Shown here: piece by piece, positions 8,557 to 16,474 of the stretch
Position numbering within the stretch: position 1 is the stretch's first letter
Layout of the letters: every line of letters starts with the position of its first letter
Assembly (NCBI RefSeq): GCF_964022235.1
Contig: NZ_CAXHZL010000009.1
Span: 62,001-126,000, forward strand
Direction of reading: 5' to 3'
DNA length: 64,000 bases
Source: Limimaricola sp964022235
GTDB taxonomy: Bacteria > Pseudomonadota > Alphaproteobacteria > Rhodobacterales > Rhodobacteraceae
Made by a program: the position numbers and the translations under genes
Notes under the pieces: generated by a model
Told to the model about the DNA's origin: nothing
Databases searched by the model: none
Seen by the model: only the letters and a program-made list of their open reading frames with translations

Positions 8557-9761
8557 GCCCGGCGCGGCGAAGTGGCGGGCAGGGCAGCGATTGCCTGGGC
8601 CGCCCGCGCCTCATAGGCGCCGAGCCGCGCGTCCACTCCGCGCATGGCCTGCGCCATCTCTTGCGCGAGCCGATCGCGATCGGCGAAGCCGGCTTCGATC
8701 CGCGCAAGAATCTCGTCGTTGCTGTCGGTTTTGCAGTCGGCCACGTGGTCGTAGCCAAGCGTGCCGAAGACGCCGGCGAACTTTCGGCTGTAGGCCATCG
8801 GCACCACCGGCACGCCCGAGGAAAAGGCCGCGATGGTCGCGTGCATCCTCGCTCCCATGAAGAAATCCATCCCCGCAATGTAGCTCTTTGCCTCGATCGG
8901 TGAGGCAAAGACCGGAGCCAGCATCGTGCCGGGAAACTCTTCGGCCAGCGCGGCCGAGACCCTCTGGTCATCCTCCACTGCAATGTGCTCGGACTGAACA
9001 TGACCGACGAGATGCAGCTCCACCCCGTCACGGGTCGAAAAGCGCGAGACGATCTCGCGAATCAGGCCGGGATAGTCGCCCTTGAGGCCGAACTGGTTGG
9101 ACTGGGTATACCCGCCGTTGAACAGCAGCCCCGAGACATTGAGCCCGACCCGGATCTTGCCGTCATCGCGCAAAGCGGGCGGGGTATAAGGCAGGCCCAT
9201 CGCGACATCCGTGGTCTCGAGGATCTCGGCCCGCAGGCCCAGCTCCTTGAGAAAGGCGGTCGACGGCGCGTCGCGGCTGGTGACAAAGGCCGAGCGGTTC
9301 ATCACGGCACGCGCCAGCGGCGGCGACCACCATTTGTCGAAGGGCCCCACCGTCTGCGGTGACAGCACCAGCGGCTTGCCCGCCGCGAGGCTGCGCGCCT
9401 TGCTTAGCCAGATCGTCAGGAACCGCTTGAAGCCGTAGATGTCGGTGAAACTGTCGCCACCGCCGATGTCGAAGACGATGTCGCAGCGCGCGATGTCGGC
9501 GGCGACCTGGCCACCGGGCCGCATCAGGTGACGCGTGCGAAACGGGCGATGCTCGATATCCGGGGCGGTGAGGTAATCGGGCCGCGGATCGCGCCAGCCC
9601 AGAATCAGGAAATGCGCCTCGCGCCCGGTGGTCCGCGCCGCGCGGCGCAGTATCTCTATGTTGGCGAGCGTCAGCGCGCCGACACCGAGATTGTCGGAGT
9701 TCATGGAATGCCAGAACAGGCCGATCGTGACCTTGGGCAGCGGGGAAGAGGAGTTGGGCAC
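8553..9761 (-). CDS. Polysaccharide pyruvyl transferase family protein
   Basis: The 402-residue product fits the pyruvyl transferase (CsaB/WcaK) family. It has an N-terminal TIGLFWHSMNSDNLGVGALT, a central DIVFDIGGGDSFTDIYG, then SPQTVGPF, and a C-terminal FFMGARMHATIAAFSSGVPV, which corresponds to the conserved G-R-HA motif binding phosphoenolpyruvate. It should add a ketal-linked pyruvate to a sugar of the polymer. I chose GTG 9761, preceded by GGAG seven bases upstream. Upstream in-frame ATGs would add Pro-rich, low-conservation sequence. It diverges from the FrhB-like gene across about 145 bp; these two families often co-occur in capsule and EPS loci. Confidence 0.87.
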   Translation of the reverse strand: MPNSSSPLPKVTIGLFWHSMNSDNLGVGALTLANIEILRRAARTTGREAHFLILGWRDPRPDYLTAPDIEHRPFRTRHLMRPGGQVAADIARCDIVFDIGGGDSFTDIYGFKRFLTIWLSKARSLAAGKPLVLSPQTVGPFDKWWSPPLARAVMNRSAFVTSRDAPSTAFLKELGLRAEILETTDVAMGLPYTPPALRDDGKIRVGLNVSGLLFNGGYTQSNQFGLKGDYPGLIREIVSRFSTRDGVELHLVGHVQSEHIAVEDDQRVSAALAEEFPGTMLAPVFASPIEAKSYIAGMDFFMGARMHATIAAFSSGVPVVPMAYSRKFAGVFGTLGYDHVADCKTDSNDEILARIEAGFADRDRLAQEMAQAMRGVDARLGAYEARAAQAIAALPATSPRRA

Positions 9762-9906
9762 GTAACGGCTCCGATACGGGAACGGGACAGGCGATTGGCA
9801 AACCAATGCAAGTTGGGGCTTCCGGTCGCAAGCCCTGTCCGGCATGAGGGGGGGCAAATGGGGATCGACCGCACCGCCCGTGAGGCGGGCGGGGTTCGGA
9901 GGCGGC

Positions 9907-11139
9907 GTGACACCGAAAGCGGAATTTCTGACGCGTGTCGAGCGCGGTGATCTGTGCAGCGGCTGCGGTGGTTGCGCGCTCGCCTCGGGCGGTGCCATCG
10001 AGATGGAGCTCAGTGCGCCGGGCTTTCTGCGCCCGGTTCAGCGCGCCGCAATCCCGGAAGAGACCGACCGGAGCATCGCGGCGATCTGTCCCGGCTTGGG
10101 CCAGACACTTGACCGGCGGGCCACGCATGACGACGTGCTCTGGGGCCCTTATGAAGAGATGCGCACCGGCTGGGCCAGCGCGCCCGACCTGCGCCACGCC
10201 GCCTCTTCGGGCGGAGCCTTGTCGGCGGTGCTCGGCTGGTTGATCGAAAGCGGGATGGTCGAGGCCGCGGTGCATGTGGCCGCGGACTCCGACCGGCCCA
10301 CGGCCAACCGTGTCACCGTCTCGCGCGACGCTGCCGAGATCAAGGCGGCGGCGGGCTCGCGCTATGCGCCCTCGGCCCCGCTCGCGGCGCTCGGCCCGCT
10401 CATCGCGCAGGGCGGGCGCTATGCCTTCGTGGGCAAACCATGCGATATCGTGGCCTTGCGCGCCCTTGCGCGGCAGGACGCGCGGATCGACGCGTGCTTT
10501 CCTGTCATGCTGTCGTTCTTCTGCGCCGGCGTGCCTTCTCTCGCAGGGGCGGACGCGGTGCTCGCCGCTCTCGGCACGGCGCCGGATCAGGTGACCGGGT
10601 TCCGTTACCGCGGCAATGGCTGGCCCGGAGAGGCGACCGCGACGCTTCGCGACGGCACGGCCCGTTCGATGAGCTATCATGACAGCTGGGGCAAGATCCT
10701 CTCGGGGCATGTGCAACGACGCTGCAAGATCTGCCCCGATGGCACCGGCAAGGAGGCCGATCTGGTTTGCGCGGATGCATGGCAGTCCGACGCGCGGGGC
10801 TATCCGCTATTCACCGAGCAGGAGGGTGTCAGCCTCGTCGTGGCGCGCACCCCGCTGGGTCGCGACCTCATGGCGGGCGCCGAGGCAGCGGGGGCGCTGA
10901 CGACAGGAGGCTTCGACGTCGCCACGCTAGACCGCATGCAGCCCGGCCAGTCGGGACGCCGCCGCGCGGTTCTGGCACGACTGGCCGGCCTGCGCCTCGC
11001 GGGCCGCCCGATCCCGCGCTACCGTGGCTTGAGGCTCGCCGAAATGGCACGGAGCAACACCGTGAAGGGCAACCTTCGCAACATGTTGGGGATGTTCAAA
11101 CGGGCGATGGGTACTCCGGGAAGGCGCCGCAAACTCTAG
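9907..11139 (+). CDS. Coenzyme F420 hydrogenase/dehydrogenase beta-subunit (FrhB) family iron-sulfur protein
   Basis: The 410-residue protein begins with a ferredoxin-like CSGCGGC cluster. The FrhB N- and C-domain features follow: ASSGGALSAVLGWLIE, FVGKPCDIVALRAL, FFCAGVPS and CKICPDGTGKEADLVCADAW. Family members are flavin/Fe-S oxidoreductases. In polysaccharide loci, where F420 is absent, homologues are found beside pyruvyl transferases, and their reaction is poorly understood. I chose GTG 9907 with GGAGG four bases upstream; the earlier ATG at 9844 would prepend a Gly/Pro/Arg-rich stretch. A short stem-loop with a T-rich tail follows the stop. Confidence 0.83.
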   Translation: MTPKAEFLTRVERGDLCSGCGGCALASGGAIEMELSAPGFLRPVQRAAIPEETDRSIAAICPGLGQTLDRRATHDDVLWGPYEEMRTGWASAPDLRHAASSGGALSAVLGWLIESGMVEAAVHVAADSDRPTANRVTVSRDAAEIKAAAGSRYAPSAPLAALGPLIAQGGRYAFVGKPCDIVALRALARQDARIDACFPVMLSFFCAGVPSLAGADAVLAALGTAPDQVTGFRYRGNGWPGEATATLRDGTARSMSYHDSWGKILSGHVQRRCKICPDGTGKEADLVCADAWQSDARGYPLFTEQEGVSLVVARTPLGRDLMAGAEAAGALTTGGFDVATLDRMQPGQSGRRRAVLARLAGLRLAGRPIPRYRGLRLAEMARSNTVKGNLRNMLGMFKRAMGTPGRRRKL

Positions 11140-11169
11140 AGATTGATTTTCGGCAATCCAAACGGGTCA

Positions 11170-11190
11170 GCGCCATCGGCGCATTTTATT
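11170..11190 (+). terminator. Candidate terminator after FrhB-like gene
   Basis: The stem GCGCC-ATC-GGCGC is followed by ATTTTATT on the plus strand, between convergent genes. The stem is only five pairs, so strength is uncertain. Confidence 0.4.
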
Positions 11191-11206
11191 TGAATTGCAG
11201 AGAAAT

Positions 11207-11947
11207 CTAAAGGCGGCCTGCTTGATAAAGAGCGGCCATCGGCCGCGCAAGAAACTTCGCAGCGATTCTGCGGGCGACTCTTTTCCGGTCGTTTGGCAGC
11301 GTATCGAGATTGGGCGGCGAATAGCCGAACCTGCGATAGTCCGCTTGATAGTATTCGTGAATAAGCTGCGCATCCTGGCGGGCTATCAAAGGGCGCGCAA
11401 CCTCGGTCGACTTCAACTCATGTGGAATGGTCCCATTTCTGGGTGTCCCTACGGTGCGCGAGAGATATGCCACGACATCGTCGAAGCCATTCTCCAGATT
11501 GAAGACTTCGATGTTGGCGTCTGGCACGAAATCAACTTGTGGCCGTATATGGTTGTCGCACAAGTTCGGAGCGTATCGGGACGCCGCCAATACAATTTCC
11601 AGCCATGAGGAAAAGGAACCAAATCGTAGGTGCGGATAGAGGTGTCTCTTGGCGCGCTGATATCTGTATTCGCTGATGATCCTTTCCAAGGGGTCCCTGA
11701 CCACGGTGAACATGACATCGGGGCGTACCCCGATGCGCGCAGATGCCTCGTCCCACGACAGGTGTTGCGGAGAGCTACTTCCATCGACGTGCGATATGCC
11801 TTTCCGTCGCCATTCCTTATTCCATCCCCGATCCAAGAGTTTGATGCTCTCTGAATGCGCAGTGAGGAAGCTTTCAAGGCTGGAGCCACCCGCTTTGGGG
11901 CAGTGTGCAAAATACACGCGAAGGGATCCGATAACGAATAGCGGCAT
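11207..11947 (-). CDS. Sulfotransferase family 2-like protein
   Basis: The 246-residue protein has YFAHCPKAGGSSLESFL near the N-terminus, matching the 5'-phosphosulfate loop, and VVRDPLERIISEYRYQ, matching the 3'-phosphate-binding R-D-P-x-x-R-x-x-S motif of PAPS-dependent carbohydrate sulfotransferases. It would transfer sulfate from PAPS to a sugar hydroxyl. It follows rmlA on the same strand with a 23-bp gap, so it is probably the last gene of the rml operon. Its GC content is clearly lower than that of the rml genes and codon choice is looser, suggesting separate acquisition. The sugar substrate is not known; rhamnose or a neighbouring residue is a guess from context. Confidence 0.75.
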   Translation of the reverse strand: MPLFVIGSLRVYFAHCPKAGGSSLESFLTAHSESIKLLDRGWNKEWRRKGISHVDGSSSPQHLSWDEASARIGVRPDVMFTVVRDPLERIISEYRYQRAKRHLYPHLRFGSFSSWLEIVLAASRYAPNLCDNHIRPQVDFVPDANIEVFNLENGFDDVVAYLSRTVGTPRNGTIPHELKSTEVARPLIARQDAQLIHEYYQADYRRFGYSPPNLDTLPNDRKRVARRIAAKFLARPMAALYQAGRL

Positions 11948-11970
11948 CTTTCAACTCTTTGGCAGCTTGC

Positions 11971-12855
11971 TTACTCCTGCTCCAAGACGTCCTTGAGATA
12001 GGCGCCATAGGCATTCTTGCCAAACAGCTGCGCCTGTTTGCGCAGGGTGGCGGCGTCGGTCCAGCCTTTTTGGAAGGCGATCTCGTCGGGGCTGCCGGTC
12101 TGCATTCCCTGACGGCTCTCGAGCGTGCGCACAAAATTACCGGCGTCGAGGAGCGAGCCATGGGTGCCGGTGTCGAGCCAGGCATAGCCGCGGCCCATCT
12201 TTTCGACCCGCAGATCGCCCTCGCCGAGATAGCTTTCGAGCAGGGTCGTGATTTCGAGTTCGCCGCGATCGGAAGGCGTGACCTTGCGGGCGCGGGCCGA
12301 AGCGGTGCCGTCGAGAAAGTAGAGCCCGGTGACAGCATAGTTCGACGGCGGCACCTTGGGCTTTTCGATGATGGCCCGTGCGCGGCCGTCGCTATCGAAA
12401 TCGACCACGCCGTAACGCTCGGGATCGGAGACATGGTATCCGAAGACTGTCCCGCCTGTCGTGCGGGCATCCGCCTCGGCCAGCATGTCGGGCAGGCCGT
12501 GCCCGAAAAAGATGTTGTCTCCCAAGACCATCGCCGAGGGCGCGCCGTCCAGGAACTCTTCGGCGAGGATATAGGCTTGGGCCAGCCCCTCAGGCTCAGG
12601 CTGCACGATATAGGTGAGCTTAATGCCCCATTGCGACCCATCCTGAAGCGTGCGGCGGAACTGCTCCTGATCCTGCGGAGTGGTGATGATGGCGATCTCG
12701 CGGATCCCTGCCAGCATCAGCACCGACAGCGGATAGTAAATCATGGGCTTGTTGTAGATCGGCAAAAGTTGCTTCGAGAGGCCGATGGTGATCGGGTAGA
12801 GCCGGGTGCCTGAGCCTCCGGCAAGAATGATGCCCTTGCGGGAGGTTGTGGTCAT
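11971..12855 (-). CDS. rmlA: Glucose-1-phosphate thymidylyltransferase
   Basis: The 294-residue product is a full-length RmlA/RfbA. It starts KGIILAGGSGTRLYPITIG, the nucleotidyltransferase G-G-x-G-x-R-L signature. It continues with SKQLLPIYNKPMIYYPLSVL, LGDNIFFGHGL and VEKMGRGYAWLDTGTHGSL, all typical of the dTDP-glucose branch. It makes dTDP-glucose from dTTP and glucose-1-phosphate in the cytoplasm, the first step to dTDP-L-rhamnose. Its ATG overlaps the rmlD stop by four bases. The complete rmlC-B-D-A set is present, so the cell can make rhamnose for the adjacent polymer. Confidence 0.97.
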   Translation of the reverse strand: MTTTSRKGIILAGGSGTRLYPITIGLSKQLLPIYNKPMIYYPLSVLMLAGIREIAIITTPQDQEQFRRTLQDGSQWGIKLTYIVQPEPEGLAQAYILAEEFLDGAPSAMVLGDNIFFGHGLPDMLAEADARTTGGTVFGYHVSDPERYGVVDFDSDGRARAIIEKPKVPPSNYAVTGLYFLDGTASARARKVTPSDRGELEITTLLESYLGEGDLRVEKMGRGYAWLDTGTHGSLLDAGNFVRTLESRQGMQTGSPDEIAFQKGWTDAATLRKQAQLFGKNAYGAYLKDVLEQE

Positions 12856-13733
12856 ACTCTAGCTCCAAGATTTGTAAGGACACGGTCGAGGCCGTCGCGC
12901 CAGTCGGGGCGGGCGAGGCGGAAGGCCTCCTCGGTGCTGCGGCAGTCGAGCCGCGAATTGAGCGGGCGCGGCGCGGGCGTGGGGTAGTCGGCGCTCGGGA
13001 TATCTTCGATCCGGCAAGGCAGCCCGGCGCGCGCCATGATCTCGCGGGCGAAATCGGCCCAGCTTGCGTCGGGCGCGCCCGAGAAATGATGGATGCCGCC
13101 CATTGCAGGCTCTGCTGCAAGGGTTTCGGCGATCCGGACGCAGGCGCGCGCGATGGCATCCGCGGGCGTCGGGCCGCCGATCTGGTCGGCCACCACGCGC
13201 AGGGTGTCGCGCTCGGCCCCGAGGCGCAGCATGGTTTTCACGAAGTTCGCGCCATGCGCCGAGAACACCCACGAGGTGCGCAGCACTGCCCAGCCGGCGG
13301 GGTTGGCGGCCTGCGCCACGCCGATCTCGCCTTCGCGCTTGGTGCGGCCATAGGCGCCCAAGGGTGCGGTTGGCGCGTCCGGGGAAAAGGGCGTCTCGCC
13401 CGCGCCGTCAAAGACGTAATCGGTCGAGATATGCACGAAGGGCAGCCCCGCATCCGCCGCGATCCGCGCCAGAAGGGCAGGCGAGGTGCCGTTCACCGCC
13501 AGCGCTTCGGCCTCCTGCGCCTCGGCCGCATCCACGGCGGTCCAGGCGGCGGCGTTGATGATCGCCTGCGCGGGAAATTCGCGCAGCAGTCCACGCACCA
13601 CTTCGGCGGCAGCTTCGGGCTGCGACAGATCGGCCTCGTCGCGGCCCACGAGACGGATCTCGTGGCCGTCATCGGCGACCCGGGCGAGTTCGCGCGCAAC
13701 CTGACCCGAACGTCCGAGAACCAGGAGCCTCAT
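12852..13733 (-). CDS. rmlD: dTDP-4-dehydrorhamnose reductase
   Basis: This 293-residue short-chain reductase starts MRLLVLGRSGQVARELAR, a G-x-x-G-x-x NAD(P)H loop. It has INAAAWTAVDAAE, FVHISTDYVFDG with the catalytic Thr/Tyr region, YGRTKREGE with the active-site Y-x3-K, and VADQIGGPT, all RmlD landmarks. It reduces dTDP-4-dehydro-L-rhamnose to dTDP-L-rhamnose. I chose ATG 13733; a longer frame reaching 13820 overlaps rmlB deeply and reads as Arg/Ala-rich noise. Overlaps of four bases on both sides indicate translational coupling with rmlB and rmlA. Confidence 0.95.
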   Translation of the reverse strand: MRLLVLGRSGQVARELARVADDGHEIRLVGRDEADLSQPEAAAEVVRGLLREFPAQAIINAAAWTAVDAAEAQEAEALAVNGTSPALLARIAADAGLPFVHISTDYVFDGAGETPFSPDAPTAPLGAYGRTKREGEIGVAQAANPAGWAVLRTSWVFSAHGANFVKTMLRLGAERDTLRVVADQIGGPTPADAIARACVRIAETLAAEPAMGGIHHFSGAPDASWADFAREIMARAGLPCRIEDIPSADYPTPAPRPLNSRLDCRSTEEAFRLARPDWRDGLDRVLTNLGARV

Positions 13734-14788
13734 GGCGCGGCCCTCGCGGTGCCGAGCCGCTCGCCGACGCCGTCGCGCGCCTGCAACGGCCGCCACCACG
13801 CCTCGTTGTCGAGATACCACTGCACGGTGCGGCGCAGCCCCTCCTCGACCGTGACCGAAGGCCGCCAGCCCAGCTCTTGCTGGATGCGCGACGGATCGAT
13901 CGCATAGCGCGCGTCATGGCCGGGCCGATCCGCGACAAAGGCGATCTGATCGGCGTAGGAGCCGCTGGCCTTGGGCCGGATCTCGTCGAGCAGGGCGCAG
14001 AGCGTGCGCACCAGATCGAGGTTCGTGCGCTCGTTCTCGCCGCCGATGTTGTAGCTGCGCCCCACCGCGCCGCGCTCCAGCACCGTGAGCAGCGCGTCGG
14101 CGTGGTCCTCGACATAGAGCCAGTCGCGGATGTTCTCGCCACGCCCGTAGATCGGCAGTTCGCGACCGGCGAGCGCGTTCAGGATCACCACCGGCACCAG
14201 CTTTTCGGGGAAATGATAGGGGCCGTAGTTGTTCGAGCAGTTGGTGAGCACCACCGGCAGGCCGTAGGTCTCGTGCCAGGCCCGTACGAGGTGGTCGCTC
14301 GCCGCCTTGGAGGCCGAGTAGGGCGAGCGCGGGTCGTAGGGCGTCGTTTCGGTGAACTTGACCGCAGGGTCCATGGGCAGCGAGCCGAAGACCTCGTCGG
14401 TCGAGATGTGGTGGAAGCGGAACGCCTCCGGGCGGCCCTGCGCCTCCCAATAGGCGCGCGCCGCCTCGAGCATGTTGTAAGTGCCGGTGATGTTGGTCTC
14501 GACGAAATCGCCGGGCCCGTCGATCGAGCGGTCGACATGGCTTTCGGCGGCGAGATGCATCACCGCGTCGGGCATGTGACCGGCGAAGATCCGGTCGAGC
14601 GCCGCGCGGTCACGGATGTCGGCGTGCTCGAAGGCGTAGAGCGGGCTGTCCGCGACGCAAGCGATGTTGTCCAAGCAGGCGGCATAGGTCAGCGCGTCGA
14701 GATTGACGACATGGTGGCCACGCGCCACCGCGAGCCGCACCACGGCCGAGCCGATGAACCCGGCGCCGCCGGTGACGAGGATCTTCAC
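13730..14788 (-). CDS. rmlB: dTDP-glucose 4,6-dehydratase
   Basis: The 352-residue extended SDR begins KILVTGGAGFIGSAVVRLA (NAD loop). It has HLAAESHVDRSI, ISTDEVFGSL with the catalytic Thr-Asp-Glu, and SPYSASKAASDHLVRAW with Y-x3-K, followed by TNCSNNYGPYHFPEKLVP; all are diagnostic of RmlB. It converts dTDP-glucose to dTDP-4-keto-6-deoxyglucose. I chose GTG 14788 because its GTGA overlaps the rmlC stop and GGGAG lies upstream. A TTG five codons earlier is possible. Confidence 0.96.
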   Translation of the reverse strand: MKILVTGGAGFIGSAVVRLAVARGHHVVNLDALTYAACLDNIACVADSPLYAFEHADIRDRAALDRIFAGHMPDAVMHLAAESHVDRSIDGPGDFVETNITGTYNMLEAARAYWEAQGRPEAFRFHHISTDEVFGSLPMDPAVKFTETTPYDPRSPYSASKAASDHLVRAWHETYGLPVVLTNCSNNYGPYHFPEKLVPVVILNALAGRELPIYGRGENIRDWLYVEDHADALLTVLERGAVGRSYNIGGENERTNLDLVRTLCALLDEIRPKASGSYADQIAFVADRPGHDARYAIDPSRIQQELGWRPSVTVEEGLRRTVQWYLDNEAWWRPLQARDGVGERLGTARAAP

Positions 14789-15384
14789 GAAGGGGTCTCC
14801 CAAGGCAGTGGTGCGTCATAGCTGAATGGGCTCTCAAAGCCCTCAAATCGCGCGGCAATCGCATCTTTTTCCGACAACACCGCCTCGGCGGAGCTGTCCA
14901 ACTGATCGAGCTGCCAGTCGATCCCCAAGTCTGGATCGTTCCACAAGAGCGCGCCTTCGGTTTCGGGCGCGTAGCCGTTGGAACATTTATAGACGATTTC
15001 CGTGTCGGGCAGGCGGGTGATGAACCCATGCGCGAATCCGGCCGGAACGAGCAGCTGGCGGCCGTTCTGCTCCGTCAATTCTACCGCGGTCCAGCGCCCG
15101 TAGTTCGGGCTGCCACGGCGGATGTCGACGGCGACGTCGAGCAGCGCACCCCGCCCGCAGCGCACCAGCTTGTGCTGGGCTCGAGGTGGCGCCTGAAAAT
15201 GCAGACCGCGGACGGTGCCAGGCGTGGCCGAAAGCGAATGATTGTCCTGCACGAAATCGATCTCGATGCCGGCGTCCGACATGGCCGTCTTGGACCAGCT
15301 TTCCGAGAAATAGCCACGGTGGTCGCCAAATCGACGGGGTGTGACGGCGAGCACGCCCGGCAACGTGGTTTTCTCAATAAGCAT
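14785..15384 (-). CDS. rmlC: dTDP-4-dehydrorhamnose 3,5-epimerase
   Basis: The 199-residue cupin has the RmlC motifs RGYFSESW, FVQDNHSLS, TVRGLHFQAPP with the catalytic His, KLVRCGRGALLDVAVDIR, VPAGFAHGF and YKCSNGYAPE. It epimerises C3 and C5 of dTDP-4-keto-6-deoxyglucose. It is the first gene of the minus-strand operon rmlC-B-D-A-sulfotransferase. The promoter must lie in the long AT-richer gap upstream of 15384. Confidence 0.96.
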   Translation of the reverse strand: MLIEKTTLPGVLAVTPRRFGDHRGYFSESWSKTAMSDAGIEIDFVQDNHSLSATPGTVRGLHFQAPPRAQHKLVRCGRGALLDVAVDIRRGSPNYGRWTAVELTEQNGRQLLVPAGFAHGFITRLPDTEIVYKCSNGYAPETEGALLWNDPDLGIDWQLDQLDSSAEAVLSEKDAIAARFEGFESPFSYDAPLPWETPS

Positions 15385-15962
15385 CTGTAATCCAGGACAA
15401 TCAGAATAACAGGCGTTCGCTTAGCACCCGTTCTCGAAAGTGTCACTATACCGATGGCTCGAAGGTCCTTTCGCGCAAGGGGGCAAAGTGAGCGGCCTCC
15501 GCCTGAACCGGGTCGACGGTTGCCATCCCATGGCGCGGTTTTCCTTGGCTTTCGTCGTCGCACAGGATGTCTTAGCCCGGTCGGCAACGGCGCCTTTGAG
15601 CGTGGCACGCGGGGTATGCCCTCAAAGTTGAAGAGCCTTGCAGGACGATGCGGTGCGCAGCTGATGGTCCCTAGTCGGGCCTCGCAGGACCTTTCGGCGG
15701 AAATCCCCATCTCGGTCGGCCGATTGTTTGCGCCTTCCGCGCGAACTTGACATGGTCACGACGTTTCTCGGCTTTGAACGGGCGCATGTCGTTATGCGTG
15801 TCGGTCGAGCCGCTGGCCGCTGGCACTTAATATGTTGGCAGAGCCGGGCTTTTGCGAAGTTTCGCCCTTTCAATGTCATTTTTGGTCTCGATACAGAACT
15901 CGGTTGGCCGAGTCGCGGCGCAACACGCCGCACGGGAATGCAGGATGCCGGAGGAAATGGTC
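15385..15962. other. 578-bp gap between rml operon and small ORF
   Basis: This stretch must hold the rml promoter on the minus strand and the promoter of the small gene on the plus strand. GC is lower than in flanking genes. Short open frames exist on both strands, but none has a family resemblance or a convincing ribosome site with sustained codon bias. I see no clear repeat. Confidence 0.5.
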
Positions 15963-16283
15963 ATGCATCATTACCCAACCTCGAACGCCGATCTCGACGA
16001 CATCGCGGTGGTGATCGAGCAGATGATGTTCGGTATGCCAAAGCCGCGAAGCAAGGCTGCGCCTTCACTCGCCCCTCAGATGCAAGACCGTTCGACCAAG
16101 GTGGCGATCGAACACAAGGCCCTGCCCGCCGTCATGCCCGCAGTGCGAAACCAGGATGAAAGTCCGATGGCCAAAGCCCGGATGCCGCTCCGCAGGTCGC
16201 CTGTGCGCGCGCCGCAGTTGCCGACCATGCCTTTGATCTCGGCAGCGCCGGCCTTCGACGTGGACTGCTTCGTCTTCAGCTGA
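15963..16283 (+). CDS. Small hypothetical protein
   Basis: I do not recognise this 106-residue protein. It starts MHHYPTSNADLDDIAVVIEQ, then becomes Pro/Lys/Arg-rich and low-complexity, with several Met and Pro repeats. It ends AFDVDCFVFS. GGAGGA lies seven bases before ATG 15963, and third codon positions are GC-rich, both supporting a real gene. Two strong hairpins follow its stop. The basic, Pro-rich body with a short acidic head suggests a disordered protein that might bind nucleic acid or a partner, but that is a guess. Confidence 0.5.
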   Translation: MHHYPTSNADLDDIAVVIEQMMFGMPKPRSKAAPSLAPQMQDRSTKVAIEHKALPAVMPAVRNQDESPMAKARMPLRRSPVRAPQLPTMPLISAAPAFDVDCFVFS

Positions 16284-16379
16284 CGCCAGCCCGGGTTCGT
16301 GAACCGCGCGCGTCTGCCGCGGATCGCGCCGCATCCCCTACCGTGCGACCTTGGCCTTTACAGGTCCTTCAAATGTCGC

Positions 16380-16413
16380 GACGCGACCCCCCATGCAAGG
16401 GGCCGCGTCTTCT
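16380..16413 (+). terminator. Hairpin terminator of the small ORF
   Basis: GACGCGACCCC pairs with GGGGCCGCGTC (one mismatch) around an 8-nt loop and is followed by TTCT on the plus strand, downstream of the small plus-strand gene. Confidence 0.5.
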
Positions 16414-16415
16414 GG

Positions 16416-16449
16416 CGTGCGTCCCGACCAGGCCCGGTCGGAACGCACG
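16416..16449 (-). terminator. Hairpin downstream of aceA
   Basis: CGTGCGTCCCGACC and GGTCGGAACGCACG form a 14-bp stem with one G-T pair around AGGCCC. It lies 26 bp beyond the aceA stop. There is no clear T-tract, so it may stabilise the mRNA end or stop transcription with a partner. Confidence 0.45.
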
Positions 16450-16474
16450 GTCAGCGCGTCGGGTCAGCGTGCGA

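Noticed and set aside
15622..15933. Possible transposase remnant in the rml upstream gap
   Set aside because: A basic antisense frame is present but has no DDE motif, inverted repeats or target duplications.
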